Shown in pieces: positions 29,420 through 38,708 of a stretch of DNA of 64,000 nucleotides. The DNA is from Bremia lactucae. Its lineage: Eukaryota; Oomycota; Peronosporomycetes; Peronosporales; Peronosporaceae. Location: the NCBI RefSeq assembly GCF_004359215.1, contig NC_090618.1, positions 2,042,642 through 2,106,641 of the forward strand. Direction: 5' to 3'. The notes under the pieces were generated by a model that saw only the letters and a list, made by a program, of their open reading frames with translations, searched no databases and was not told the origin of the DNA. The first letter of the stretch is position 1. Each line of letters opens with the position of its first letter. The translations under genes were made by a program, and so were the position numbers.

Positions 29420-30440
29420 GATCAATGGCCTGGCCATCTTCGCGTTATTCTCGCTGTACTTAGGCAAATAATTCGCGAGACCCGACCACTTGCGTAAATC
29501 CTTCTGGGATGACGGCGTTGGTCATTGTGCAATTGCACGAATCTTCTCTGGATCCGTACGGATTCCACTCTTCCCAATGAAATATCCCAAAAAGGGAATC
29601 GCTTCCGCCCAAAAGAGGCACTTGTTGATATTCGCACAAAGCCGATTCTCGCGCATACACATCAACACCCCTCGAAGGTGCTCGATATGCACCTGAACAT
29701 CCGTTTTACCCACTACAGTCTTGCTGTTAACGAATATATCGTCGAAATTTGTCTGCGCGAAGTGCCGGATCGGTCGAAAGAGCTGCGTAAATAGCCTATG
29801 AAGCGTAGCTGGTGCGACGGAAAGCCCCTTGGACAATTTTCCCACAACATCCACTGGGAGTACTCACTGCTGGGAGTACTCACTGCAGTGAGAGGAATAT
29901 CTGATCCCGTCATGGTTTGTTGATAATAGCCGTCGACCACGTCGAGCGCGCTATAAATACTGCATCCGGCCATGTTTTTCTGCAGCACATCCTTCCGAGG
30001 AATTAGCGTAGATGCCGGGTTTTTGACTGCATTCAGCTTGTCAAAAGCATGAACCATGCGCCAATTCCCGTTGGGTTTACGCACACAGAACATCGGCGAC
30101 AAGTGTGGGCGATTTTGACTCTCGGACAAAGCCTGCTGCGTGATTTCCCGGAAAGAATGCGTCAATAGCGTCCACTTATTCCTTGGGCAGTGGCCATTGG
30201 CGTGTCGTACAGTACTTTGCAGCCGGCTCCAGATCATTCTCATGGCGTACACCCCGATCCGAAGGTAACACCGAAGGAGAGTCTTCCAAGACCTCATCCG
30301 CAAACTCCTTCAACAGAGGATAAAATAGATCCGTTGAATCCTTCAGATTGGCCGAGCCGTACCTCTTCTGACGACGAGGCTTGCTCTCCTTGTTTAACAC
30401 CCCCGGGGCCATGACCAAAGAGGTGTTCAACTTCACAGAC
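29420..30440 (-). pseudogene. Reverse transcriptase of element D
   Basis: Right to left: EDSPSVLPSDRGVRHENDLE (30300), LSPMFCVRKPNGNWRMVHAF, TLIPRKDVLQKNMAGCSIYS, ALDVVDGYYQQTMTGSDIPL (Asp of motif A), then a 20-bp tandem duplication (GGGAGTACTCACT repeated near 29855-29880) that shifts the frame, then NFDDIFVNSKTVVGKTD (motif C, Asn replacing Tyr in YFDD) and FLGYFIGKSGIRTDPEKIRA. Without the duplication and a few shifts it would be a normal Ty3 RT. Confidence 0.8.
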
Positions 30441-30535
30441 GTCGCTTCGCGACGTATCAGGACTACATCTTCTAGCGAACCCTCCTTTAGGTCTGCTAAG
30501 AATTCCCTTTGGGATATCTCCTCAAGCTCGTAGAA

Positions 30536-31357
30536 TTATTCGAGCTTAGGAAGCGGTTCCGCCGCAATCCCGTCCATGTCATGTCGATCCGCGACTATGA
30601 CCTCCAACTCAGGAACTGAACCAGCCCCATTTTGTGCGGATCGACATGCTTTTACGCCTTCCTGTGCGGGAACTGAGTTAGTCCCTTCGCCTTGTGTGCG
30701 CTGTCCAACAACTGCCATTTCCTGCGACAAAGTGAACCCATCTTTGCCACGTGCGCGTCGCTCAGCGACTGCGTCCTCCTGGGTGGAGACTGACCCAGCC
30801 TCACCACCCTTTACGCGTCGTCCAACGACTGCAATTTCATGTGAAGGAGTGAACCCATCTTTTTCACGTGCGCGTCGCCCAGCGACTGCGTCTTCCTGAA
30901 CGGTAGTGGCCACAGCATTGATGCTTGCGCAACCCCCCACGATTACTTCATCCGGTGAAGGATGAAACGCATCTCTTTCACTAACGTGTCGCCGAGCGAC
31001 ATCGCCTTTTTGAGCAATAGTGACCGCAGCACCACCGCTTGCGCAACCACCCTCGATCGCGACTTCCTTTGTGGAGGCTGACCCAGCCACTACACCTACT
31101 AAGGCCCCAGTCGATACTTGACGGCCTTCTTCATGCACCACCTCCGCCGAACCGGCAAAGAGGCGTTCCGAGCGTGGAATGCGATGTTCGTGCACAAATC
31201 CATCATGTGACGAGGAGGGTACATTACCCACCAAAGCTCGTTCCACGGGTGGTTTGTGGCTAGCACCCACGGTGCGACTACGCCAGTCGATCCATGGCTT
31301 ATGCTTCGTAAGCCATGGCATCCCAAGGATTAGATCATACCGATCGTCCGTATCCAA
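30536..31357 (-). CDS. Protease end and repeat-rich spacer before RT, element D
   Basis: 273 codons open. The first residues DRYDLILGMPWLTKHKPWID are the second half of the retroviral-type protease (ILG motif). The rest is a low-complexity spacer with at least two full units of about 39 residues (QEDAVAGRRAREKDGFT...GGEAGSVST, then QEDAVAERRARGKDGFT...) and degenerate units on either side. Such a spacer is not part of protease or RT folds and probably forms a flexible hinge in the polyprotein. Confidence 0.6.
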   Translation of the reverse strand: MDTDDRYDLILGMPWLTKHKPWIDWRSRTVGASHKPPVERALVGNVPSSSHDGFVHEHRIPRSERLFAGSAEVVHEEGRQVSTGALVGVVAGSASTKEVAIEGGCASGGAAVTIAQKGDVARRHVSERDAFHPSPDEVIVGGCASINAVATTVQEDAVAGRRAREKDGFTPSHEIAVVGRRVKGGEAGSVSTQEDAVAERRARGKDGFTLSQEMAVVGQRTQGEGTNSVPAQEGVKACRSAQNGAGSVPELEVIVADRHDMDGIAAEPLPKLE

Positions 31358-31372
31358 GCCAGTGAACAGTGG

Positions 31373-31696
31373 TTAAGAGTCAAACTCGTCAAATTTGATT
31401 AATAAGAGTAACAAAACCTTACGAGTCGATACGATCGATCCTGTCGCTAGGCGAACGGACACCTTGCTGTTGCTTTTCGAGTCTTCAATAGCCTTGGCGT
31501 ACAACGCTTGCTGCTTCTCCACAGTGGCCTTTGTCGCGAAGTTGTATGACGCGCCCGAGTCAATCAAGACCGCCATGGGGTCTTCGCACCCCTTCCCCTT
31601 AGCGATAACCACCACCAGGTTTGACCGCACAGCGACCACAGACGAACACAACAGTGTTGTCCCCGGGAGTTGTTCTCCAGGAAGAGATGGAGACAA
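31373..31696 (-). CDS. Aspartic protease of element D, N-terminal part
   Basis: 107 codons open. Residues near the middle read MAVLIDSGASYNFATKATVE, the Asp-Ser-Gly-Ala active site of Ty3/Gypsy proteases, followed by VSVRLATGSIVST. A stop at 31373 separates it from LILGMPWL in the next ORF. Functionally it would cut the gag-pol polyprotein. Confidence 0.75.
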   Translation of the reverse strand: MSPSLPGEQLPGTTLLCSSVVAVRSNLVVVIAKGKGCEDPMAVLIDSGASYNFATKATVEKQQALYAKAIEDSKSNSKVSVRLATGSIVSTRKVLLLLLIKFDEFDS

Positions 31697-31829
31697 CCGT
31701 CCTCCTTTCTTGAAAGCGAGTGATTTCCCAGTAGGACGTCCCGCGCCTAGTGGGAGACTTCGTTTTTCTACTCAACAACGCTCACTGCGTTCAGAGTGTG
31801 CTATGTCGAAGCAGGCTTGCCATGAACTG

Positions 31830-32840
31830 CCTTCCATGAATTTTGGATCATTCTCTCCCAAGCGCATTACACCCGAAACAGCGGCCATCAGCCTTCGAAT
31901 TTTCCCAGCGCGGACGCGCCCGCCCGATGAAATCTCCATGGGTTGGGGCTTCGGCGAAGTCCGTCGACCCGACCTGGCCCTGGGCCGATCTAGTGCAGTG
32001 GTCTTCCAGAAAAGCTATTTGCACAGCTTCTTTGAACGTAGTCGCTTGGCGGCGAAAGAAGTCAGTGCGAACAGGACCGACTCGTACACCACCCATGAAC
32101 ACTGTGACCTTTACTTGTTCCGACAACGGAGCCCTCGGCCATGGCGGCCTCCAAATTTTGGAGGTACTTCAAAAAGAAAGGATCGCATAGTTTTGATCTC
32201 CATGAGAGAGTCCAGTAAGGACCGGTTTCCTTGCTCGTTCGGCAAGAACAACGACCGATGACGCTAGGCCACGTTGGCGATCAGAAATGTCGTTCGCATC
32301 TCCTAGCCATGAACTCCCGCGAGACAAATTATCCCGGAGTAGACGTCTCCTTGGCCACAGCCCACGCCCTTTTCCGACCTCTCAGGTTTGAAAGGGCAAA
32401 GGCCACTTGAGACATCGCGTCGCGAATCTGGCCTACGCTCAGCGCAATCTCGATCTCCCGGATCCAGAAGACCAAGCTATCGTCTTCCTTCCCGTTGAGC
32501 ATGGAAACGCGGACCTTCACAGGCTTCGACATTCCTGAACGCGGCGTATACGACGCCGGCGTCGAGGAGGTGACCTGTGCCTCCGCTCTCACTGCCATAC
32601 GTGCGACATCTTGCGCCGCCGTACTCATGTGAGCAATGAGAGAGGACTCGTAACGCTCGAAGCACTCAACTCAAGCCCTTTGTTGATCGGCGGTCAGGGA
32701 AGGGTATCCGACAAAAGTCTCCTCGCCTAACAGGCTGCCGATCCTTTCAAGCGTCGTCCAATGGGCATTGAAAAGGTAAGAATAGTCCTGCCTGAGAGGC
32801 ATATAGTCTTCAAAGTCATAAATCCTGAGTGCCGTCCAGA
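31830..32840 (-). pseudogene. gag of element D
   Basis: Right to left: YMPLRQDYSYLFNAHWTTLE (about 32800), MSTAAQDVARMAVRAEAQVT, KVRVSMLNGKEDDSLVFWIR (start of the retrotransposon gag domain), and 32126-31848 with VKVTVFMGGVRVGPVRTDFF and the first half of a zinc knuckle (CFGCNALGRE). Separated by stops and frameshifts. Gag forms the particle; the knuckle binds element RNA. Confidence 0.7.
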
Positions 32841-32861
32841 TTGTTTCAATCCTTGGCCGCG

Positions 32862-32885
32862 GGATTGACTACAAGTGCCACCAGG
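32862..32885 (-). promoter_or_regulatory. Primer-binding site, element D
   Basis: Minus strand after the LTR: CCTGGTGGCACTTGTAGTC. Same block as in families A, B and C with A to G at one position. Confidence 0.7.
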
Positions 32886-33167
32886 TGTGACAGGGTCACA
32901 CAGCAACTAACAGAGGAAGTTCTAAACTGTTATACATTCAGATATTAATCAGTCTAACTACAATACTAAATTGGGCTAATATATGCTACTAATCTAGCGC
33001 TACTAAATATTAATACTCCGTACTTTTGAGGTCCCGACACGTGTCATTCGTATCTATCTATGTCATAACGATAACCCAGCTATATTACTGATTTACATTC
33101 CGAATATATGACATAGTCAAAATATCCTTAGTGCGTCAGTACACCAGTCACACGTAACCCCGTTACA
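32886..33167 (-). repeat. 5' LTR, family D (282 bp)
   Basis: Reads TGTGACAGGG on the left and CCCCGTTACA on the right; partner of 24980-25269. The two LTRs differ at many positions, so D is not a recent insertion. Confidence 0.8.
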
Positions 33168-33770
33168 CATCTGGCTAAGCTGGACATGCCAAAATTCACT
33201 TTCGTCACATTATCACTGACACGGCGAGCTTCTATGCCGTCGTCTCACTTGACAAACCATCTCAAAAGAAAGTTGCCTTCGCCTCTATTAAACTTAGAGA
33301 CTTCGATCGTTAAGCTTTCGGGTCGACGGGAAGCGTCGGCCCGTAAGCAGCATTTACACGCTGCTGTCTCAACAGCTCCAATTGATGTGCATCCTGCTCT
33401 CTCAACACCTCCGCGTGTGAGAGCCTTGCTGGTAAAGCAGGGCTACTTTTCTAGGGTCGTGGTTGTACGAACTCAGCTATGGCTGCATGATATTCATCTC
33501 TTTTCAGAGTGTACACGATGGCGCCAACGGCTGGCCCACCTTAGTATCAAAGAGATAGAAACAGAAGAGATAAATTATATATATGGAGACCGATCAAACA
33601 AATAAGCGTAGGCAGCTTATTTGTTTGATCGCTCTCCATTCAAGGTTACTCAAATGAAAAAAAAAACCTTCACGCGTGGCGTGATAGCCTTCTTGAGGGG
33701 CTGGAAAGCTCACTCCTTCTTCATTCAACATGTCTTTGTTGGATGGAACGTGCATAAGTCGTTATACGGA
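33168..33770 (-). pseudogene. Leader and gag start of family C, right of element D
   Basis: Matches 51860-52150 and 57735-58215 (CTGGCTAAG-TGGACATGCC, TTTCGGGTCGACG, GTCGGCCCG-TAGCAGCAT). In those copies the block sits between gag and the primer-binding site. Together with 24481-24979 it makes a continuous C 5' region once D is removed. Coding content is weak. Confidence 0.6.
33585..33637. other. Leader hairpin, family C
   Basis: 23-nt arms 33585-33607 and 33615-33637 pair at 22 positions around a 7-nt loop. A shorter hairpin with a different stem (CGATCGAA / TTCGATCG) lies at the matching place near 58057-58080, so the fold, more than the sequence, seems kept. Confidence 0.6.
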
Positions 33771-33788
33771 CTACGAAGTGCTACCAGG
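33771..33788 (-). promoter_or_regulatory. Primer-binding site, family C
   Basis: Minus strand CCTGGTAGCACTTCGTAG adjoins the LTR end ...TCGTTACA. Confidence 0.65.
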
Positions 33789-34249
33789 TGTAACGAGACA
33801 CATTTCACAACTGATCAGTACTAGTTAACCGTACACTGATTACAGGAAAGGTGAGGTTCCTTCTAAGTAGCCAAGGGGCTTTAGCTACCAAATGTAATTC
33901 AAAGGATTAGAAGTAGGGAAAAGTAAAACGTTATTAATAAATTTAGTTTCCAACGTAACGATCTTCCATCTACTACTGAACTTACTACATGGATAACTAA
34001 CTAAGTATGGCGCCTCCTTGCGCACCACACAATCGTGTCTTATAACGATTAGCGGGGGTTGATTTAGGCTTAAATCAATTGATCAATAGAGCTAATGTCT
34101 TTTTGCATCGATATTACCCAATTTGGAATATTGGCAATATTTAAGTCAAAATAATTACGATAATAAATTTGTACTTCTTTATTTAATTTCTCACATAGAA
34201 AACAGTATTTGTTATTCCTCTTATAGAAATAATTCTTATGTAATGGGAC
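33789..34249 (-). repeat. 5' LTR, family C
   Basis: Starts TGTAACGAGACAC on the left; AT-rich interior with TATGGCGCCTCCTTGCG. The right end TGTAATGGGACA lacks the final ...GTTACA, so about 10-15 bp are lost or diverged. Confidence 0.7.
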
Positions 34250-34754
34250 AATACGCCTTTTCGCGTTTGTACATGGCCTATCCGGGGAAGCATTTCCGTC
34301 GCTTTTCCCAACGAGCCGTATCCTATACTTTTTTAGTCTTCAGATTGCCTCTTTGTCTTTGTCAAAACGACTTTATTCCTTCGACGATTAGCAAATCAGG
34401 AGCTCATTGTGATATTTGAGGAAGCTAAGCAGTCTATTTAGTCAGCACATCGCAATCGTCCACGACTAGATTACACATTCTCCACATGGCCGGTCTGTGA
34501 CCACCAAGCGAGGTCTTATTCGTCTTTGCGTTTATGCATGGGGTAATATACTACTTCGACAAATCATGCCGCCGAAGCTTGAAGCACGTGGATGCTTCTA
34601 ATAGACGAAACATCCTGCACTAGCCTCACACGTGACACAATACTCAGTTGGCATGCATGAACAAAATGACTTTGTGCGATACTTTTTTCAATTTTTATAA
34701 ACTTTTTATTTAATAATCTTTTTAGTTACTGGGTCAAAAGACGACTGCTTTTTA
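34250..34754. other. Intergenic, downstream of the M13 gene
   Basis: No LTR, domain or convincing ORF. Base composition is less AT-rich than the LTR on its left. The region would hold the 3' end signals of the M13 gene transcribed toward it. Confidence 0.4.
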
Positions 34755-37700
34755 TTACCAAATGACACACTTTTGCTCGGGATTCATCGGCGAGCCCACG
34801 GGGCACGAAAAAGTCTCCGCAAACTTTTCGTAATTCATAAGTGGACCATTGACACGCCACTTGCCTGGTGCATGTGGATCAATCGTTCGCAACAACTCGG
34901 CAAATTCCGGCGTGCGTTTTTCGCACCAATTCTGAGCAAATGCCGTAAAAAACAAACGATCGTCGGCCACGGGATCCCGAGGCTGCACCGAAGCACGAAG
35001 AATCTTTTCCGCCATACTATGAACCGTCGTTTTTTCCTGCAAGAACAATGACTCCTTGGAAAGCTCCCAAGCCAATGCATGATGCTGTTTCTGGTGCTTG
35101 TGGTGCTTGTGGTGATGATGCTTTCGTTCCTTGGCGTGATGTTCTGCCTTTCGCTCGTGTTTTTTGCGATCATGCTCATTCGGCTCGTGCTCTTCCTCGT
35201 GTTTTTGATACTGATGACGTCGTTTCAAATCACGCTTGTCGTCACGTTCCTCTTCTTCGTGACGATGCTTCTTTGATTCCGAATGACTTTTTTTCTTTCT
35301 CTTTTCATGCTTCTTTTCGTCCGTCTCCGAGTCGGAGTCATCGACTTCTGCGTCATGACGTACAACCGTCTTGTCTTGTTCGGGTTCCTGACGTCCTGTT
35401 GACGTGTCTTTCTTGTCTTTCTCCTGTCTTTTATCGCCCTGTGAGCTCTCATGGACCTTTGAAGCGCCTTGTTTTTTATTTCCATGGTGCGTTTCGATAC
35501 GAGGATCCTGCATTTCGTCTTTGGGTTTTTTCGAATGCGTCGCTTTGGGTTCGTGAGGATGAAAATCCTTGGGCTTGGCTTGTGGCACAATCAAAGGAGA
35601 TGGCGTTGCTTTTAAAACGTCGGGAAGACTTGGTGGCACTGGAAGAGCTGGCACAGTCGGTGGCAATAAAGGCAGTTCAGGTGGCGTCATCACCGATGGA
35701 GATACAAGAGGTTCTACTGGACTCGGAACGGGTGATGCAGTTTCAGAAGGAGCACGCTTTTGATCCGGAAGACTCGGGGAAGTGCTAGATGGAGAAATCG
35801 TGTCGTGTGGCGTCTCTTGTTTTAATAATGGCTCGACATGTGGAGCTGTGGAGGAAGCAGGCGACGGCATGACGGGATTTGGATCGGATAAGGCGGGTGA
35901 GGGTGGCGCGACTGGCGAAGTAAGAGGCATTTGAGTCGCTAGTGGCTCAGTAGGTTTGGACGCACTTGGCGCACTACAAGGACTTGCAAATGTCGCTTTC
36001 CAGAGTTGATATGCCTCGTAGGCAAGACGCACGCCGCCATTGTCAGCAATGTTTTCTCCAAGTGTGAGGTTTCCATCAATCTTCCCAAGTACTTGCCCGT
36101 CTTGACTTGACACGACTGGGAACGTGGCATACTGCGTTGCCAAGCACTGGGCTTTCACGTTAAATTGAGCTGCCACGGAGGGCGTCCACCACGATCGTAG
36201 CGTCCCGGTGCCATCATACTCTCGTCCTTGATCGTCAAATCCGTGCGTCAATTCATGACTCATTACCATGCCAATTCGAGCAAAATTCGCCGCGGCGGGG
36301 TAGTGCTGTGCACTGTAGAACGGTGGTTGGAGAATCGCTGCTGGAAACACCATTTTATTGGCACTTGGGTCATAATACGCATTCACGGTCGATGGAAACA
36401 TGTCCCACTTTTGAGGATCCACGGGTTTATTGATCAAATGGATGGATTCGAAAGCACTGAGTTCAAGAAAGTGCTTGATATTCGTAAAGAAATCGTCTAC
36501 GTGGAGCTCAAATGGTACGGATTGAGGGACTCTATCAGGTCCACCAATGTAATTTTTGACTTGACTCAACTTGTTTTCCGCCGCTTCATACGTGAGTTTA
36601 TCCAGCCACGACTCGGTGAGTAACAATGCTTTCAACGACGCTTCAATCTCCGTGACAAGCGCTTGGGCCGAAGCTCGCGCATTCGGTCCAAACACAGCAT
36701 CCATGTAATACGTTCCAATTGCATCGCCTAAGAACGTGCTTGTTACGCGTGTACAAAACTCTTCACGCGATACAAGAGCTTTGGCGCCTTGAAACGGACC
36801 ACGAAAGTCCTGCCTCCATTGACGAAAGGATTCCCCGAGGTAGACACTCAACGAGTCGAGAATTCGAAACGATACGTACGATTTCAAGCGTGGCAATTGG
36901 CTTTCGTCTTGTAAAAACGTGTTTTGAGCAGCCAAGACACTTGGCGTCGCGATAATCGCATGAAGCATTGGAAATGGCTCTTGCTTGTACATGCCATTTA
37001 AATAGGCCATGACAAATGGATAATTGACAGCTATTTCGGCAAATGAATACGCCGTGGATGTTGTCAATGGGTCGCGTAAAGCAGCAGGAGGCAGCGCCAT
37101 GGTGGCAAATGTTGTCTCAATTTCAAGTACGTCTGTTGCAAGCGTATCTTGATAGAAAGTGGCAAATTCGTCGACTTTAAAGAGCGACGTGACGTACGTT
37201 TGATACAATGTCGTGGTCATGTTGCGCTTTTGATCGTCGAGGTAAAACTCTCGAGATGGAAGCGTCAAACCGCCTTGCGACAGTTGCAAAACATTCGTAC
37301 GCGGATCTTTCGGGTCGGGACCCACCATAAGACTCCAGAACGTTTCAATGCCGAGCGATTGATCCATTTCACCGGACCGTGCCATGAGTTCATGCGTTGA
37401 ATTGGCGGCATGAACGTTCTGAAGCATCGTGACGAGAAAAGCGACCGCTTTCGTGTCCATGGCGGGTCCCGTGAGGCAGGATTGGTACAATGGACCAATG
37501 TCGGGGGGATTTTGACGGAGAATGTGCGCTATTGTGTCCTTGTTGCGCTCCGTGACGACATCGAACGAGGCATCGATACTGGCACGGTCCTTTGGAATAG
37601 CGTGCGTCTCGAGCCAGCCACCACAGGCGTATTGATAGAAATCGACACACGGGTCCGCTTGTGGGTCCTTAAATGCCTCCATCGTGGATAGAAATGCCGC

Positions 37701-37940
37701 TTCATCCACATTTGATTCTATGCTGGGCGTCGCGTTCATCGCGACACGCGCGTCGAAGATATTGAAAGAAGCGACGGGTGGCTGCTGGTAAAGGGCACGG
37801 TGCTGGTATAGGGCACTTAATGCGAGGAGACTGAGGGCTCCAGCTAATGCAAACGGCCATTTTTTCAGTAGGCGACCACTAGTGGGACGCAGCTCGATGT
37901 CGTCCACCAGTAGCGGTGTAAACTCGTTGATGCGCGTCAT
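34755..37940 (-). CDS. M13 family zinc metallopeptidase (neprilysin/ECE-like) with large disordered insertion
   Basis: One uninterrupted ORF of 1061 codons from the ATG at 37940 (an in-frame ATG 114 bp further up is less likely: it precedes a typical cytosolic start MTRINEFTPLL). Type II membrane protein: short cytosolic tail, membrane helix at about residues 28-46, luminal or extracellular catalytic part. M13_N domain from about residue 95 (DPCVDFYQYACGGW). Zinc site HELTH at residues 562-566, third ligand in GENIADN at 628-634, and C-terminal NGPLMNYEKFAETFSCPVGS with the usual terminal CxxW (CVIW). Between about 655 and 954 lies a Pro/Ser-rich then Lys/His/Glu-rich segment not found in the family, which otherwise has about 700-770 residues. 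Likely an ectopeptidase cleaving small peptides. Confidence 0.9.
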   Translation of the reverse strand: MTRINEFTPLLVDDIELRPTSGRLLKKWPFALAGALSLLALSALYQHRALYQQPPVASFNIFDARVAMNATPSIESNVDEAAFLSTMEAFKDPQADPCVDFYQYACGGWLETHAIPKDRASIDASFDVVTERNKDTIAHILRQNPPDIGPLYQSCLTGPAMDTKAVAFLVTMLQNVHAANSTHELMARSGEMDQSLGIETFWSLMVGPDPKDPRTNVLQLSQGGLTLPSREFYLDDQKRNMTTTLYQTYVTSLFKVDEFATFYQDTLATDVLEIETTFATMALPPAALRDPLTTSTAYSFAEIAVNYPFVMAYLNGMYKQEPFPMLHAIIATPSVLAAQNTFLQDESQLPRLKSYVSFRILDSLSVYLGESFRQWRQDFRGPFQGAKALVSREEFCTRVTSTFLGDAIGTYYMDAVFGPNARASAQALVTEIEASLKALLLTESWLDKLTYEAAENKLSQVKNYIGGPDRVPQSVPFELHVDDFFTNIKHFLELSAFESIHLINKPVDPQKWDMFPSTVNAYYDPSANKMVFPAAILQPPFYSAQHYPAAANFARIGMVMSHELTHGFDDQGREYDGTGTLRSWWTPSVAAQFNVKAQCLATQYATFPVVSSQDGQVLGKIDGNLTLGENIADNGGVRLAYEAYQLWKATFASPCSAPSASKPTEPLATQMPLTSPVAPPSPALSDPNPVMPSPASSTAPHVEPLLKQETPHDTISPSSTSPSLPDQKRAPSETASPVPSPVEPLVSPSVMTPPELPLLPPTVPALPVPPSLPDVLKATPSPLIVPQAKPKDFHPHEPKATHSKKPKDEMQDPRIETHHGNKKQGASKVHESSQGDKRQEKDKKDTSTGRQEPEQDKTVVRHDAEVDDSDSETDEKKHEKRKKKSHSESKKHRHEEEERDDKRDLKRRHQYQKHEEEHEPNEHDRKKHERKAEHHAKERKHHHHKHHKHQKQHHALAWELSKESLFLQEKTTVHSMAEKILRASVQPRDPVADDRLFFTAFAQNWCEKRTPEFAELLRTIDPHAPGKWRVNGPLMNYEKFAETFSCPVGSPMNPEQKCVIW

Positions 37941-38708
37941 GCTTAATTGCGACGGCCAAATGAGATCTGACGGGGTTGGGATCTTAAGATCGGAGGCGTG
38001 TACCCATGGGATGATTACCCTCGTCAGTTTGATAATATTCTCTTGATGGCACACAATTTATACATTTGACCAAAAAACAGATCCGCTTAGTTACTGAAAT
38101 TGATATAGCCTGGGTGTATAATCGACGGGGGTGTATAATTGACGAAAATTTTCTTGATACAATATATATATTTTTCACTTCTAGAGCAGACAACTACAAC
38201 GAACATTGCGTCATGCCTTATGTAACTAACTCGATGACGTCACGGTCCGAGTAACCTTCGTTGAAAATTAATAAATTTTGCGCCTACGAACAAATTAGCT
38301 CTTGAAGTGACCTTAGAAAATGAGCATAAGTCGTTCGATGGGCTCTCACTCAATGCAACTTGCCTAGACGCGCCATTCGAGCACTCAAGCGAATACGCTG
38401 TTACCACCTTTTTTGAACTTGTTGACGTGATAACCAGCTCAAGTCATTACCATGTAGTCGTGCACGCACAAAACGCTTCGTTTATCTGTCTTTTAGCTGC
38501 ATAGCATTCACAGCTCCAACTTTACCGCTAGTGGAGAAACAACGCCGAGATACAAGCTCACAAATGTATGCTTCGTATGAACCCATAATTAATGATGCAT
38601 CAACGAAAATAAGCACAAATAAAGCACAAATCTTGATATTTTCTTTTACGGCATTTAAAATCCCTTTAATTACGCCATAAAAAGTTTAAAGACCGATAAT
38701 AGCGACAA
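37941..38708. other. Intergenic between GT31-like gene and M13 gene
   Basis: Upstream region of the M13 gene and 3' flank of the GT31-like gene. Contains the near-repeat GTGTATAATCGACGGGG / GTGTATAATTGACGAAA at 38112-38145 and a short TATATATA run at 38164. No ORF is convincing. Confidence 0.4.

Larger units (their letters stand above)
24980..33167 (-). mobile_element. Family D Ty3/Gypsy element, rearranged (8.2 kb)
   Basis: LTRs at both ends, 5' LTR on the right. Flanking pentamers CGTCC (24975-24979) and CATCT (33168-33172) are each one base from CGTCT, the sequence at the uninterrupted site in a related copy near 51857. They are therefore plausible aged target-site duplications. The body carries gag, protease, RT and RNase H on the minus strand, an inverted integrase, a chromodomain, an antisense ORF, and an inserted block with a VPS51 fragment. 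Confidence 0.75.
18661..34249 (-). mobile_element. Family C Ty3/Gypsy element, interrupted by element D
   Basis: Right to left: 5' LTR 33789-34249, primer-binding site, leader and gag start 33168-33770, [element D 24980-33167], rest of gag 24481-24979, pol 20622-24480, antisense ORF (plus strand) 19259-20620, polypurine tract, truncated 3' LTR 18661-18996. Without D the element would be about 7.4 kb. Confidence 0.65.

Noticed and set aside
30576..30899. 107-codon plus-strand ORF opposite the D spacer
   Set aside because: Its apparent repeats are the complement of the repeated spacer on the minus strand.
31395..32261. 288-codon plus-strand ORF opposite gag and protease of element D
   Set aside because: It covers the antisense of recognisable gag and protease sequence. 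Unlike the antisense ORFs near the 3' LTRs, no other family has an ORF at this place.
35048..35788. 246-codon plus-strand ORF and shorter ones opposite the M13 gene
   Set aside because: They mirror the low-complexity Lys/His/Glu and Pro/Ser coding segment of the peptidase and show no domain; shadow frames.
38307..38504. 65-codon ORF between the M13 and GT31 genes
   Set aside because: Short, no motif, no neighbouring splice or regulatory support.
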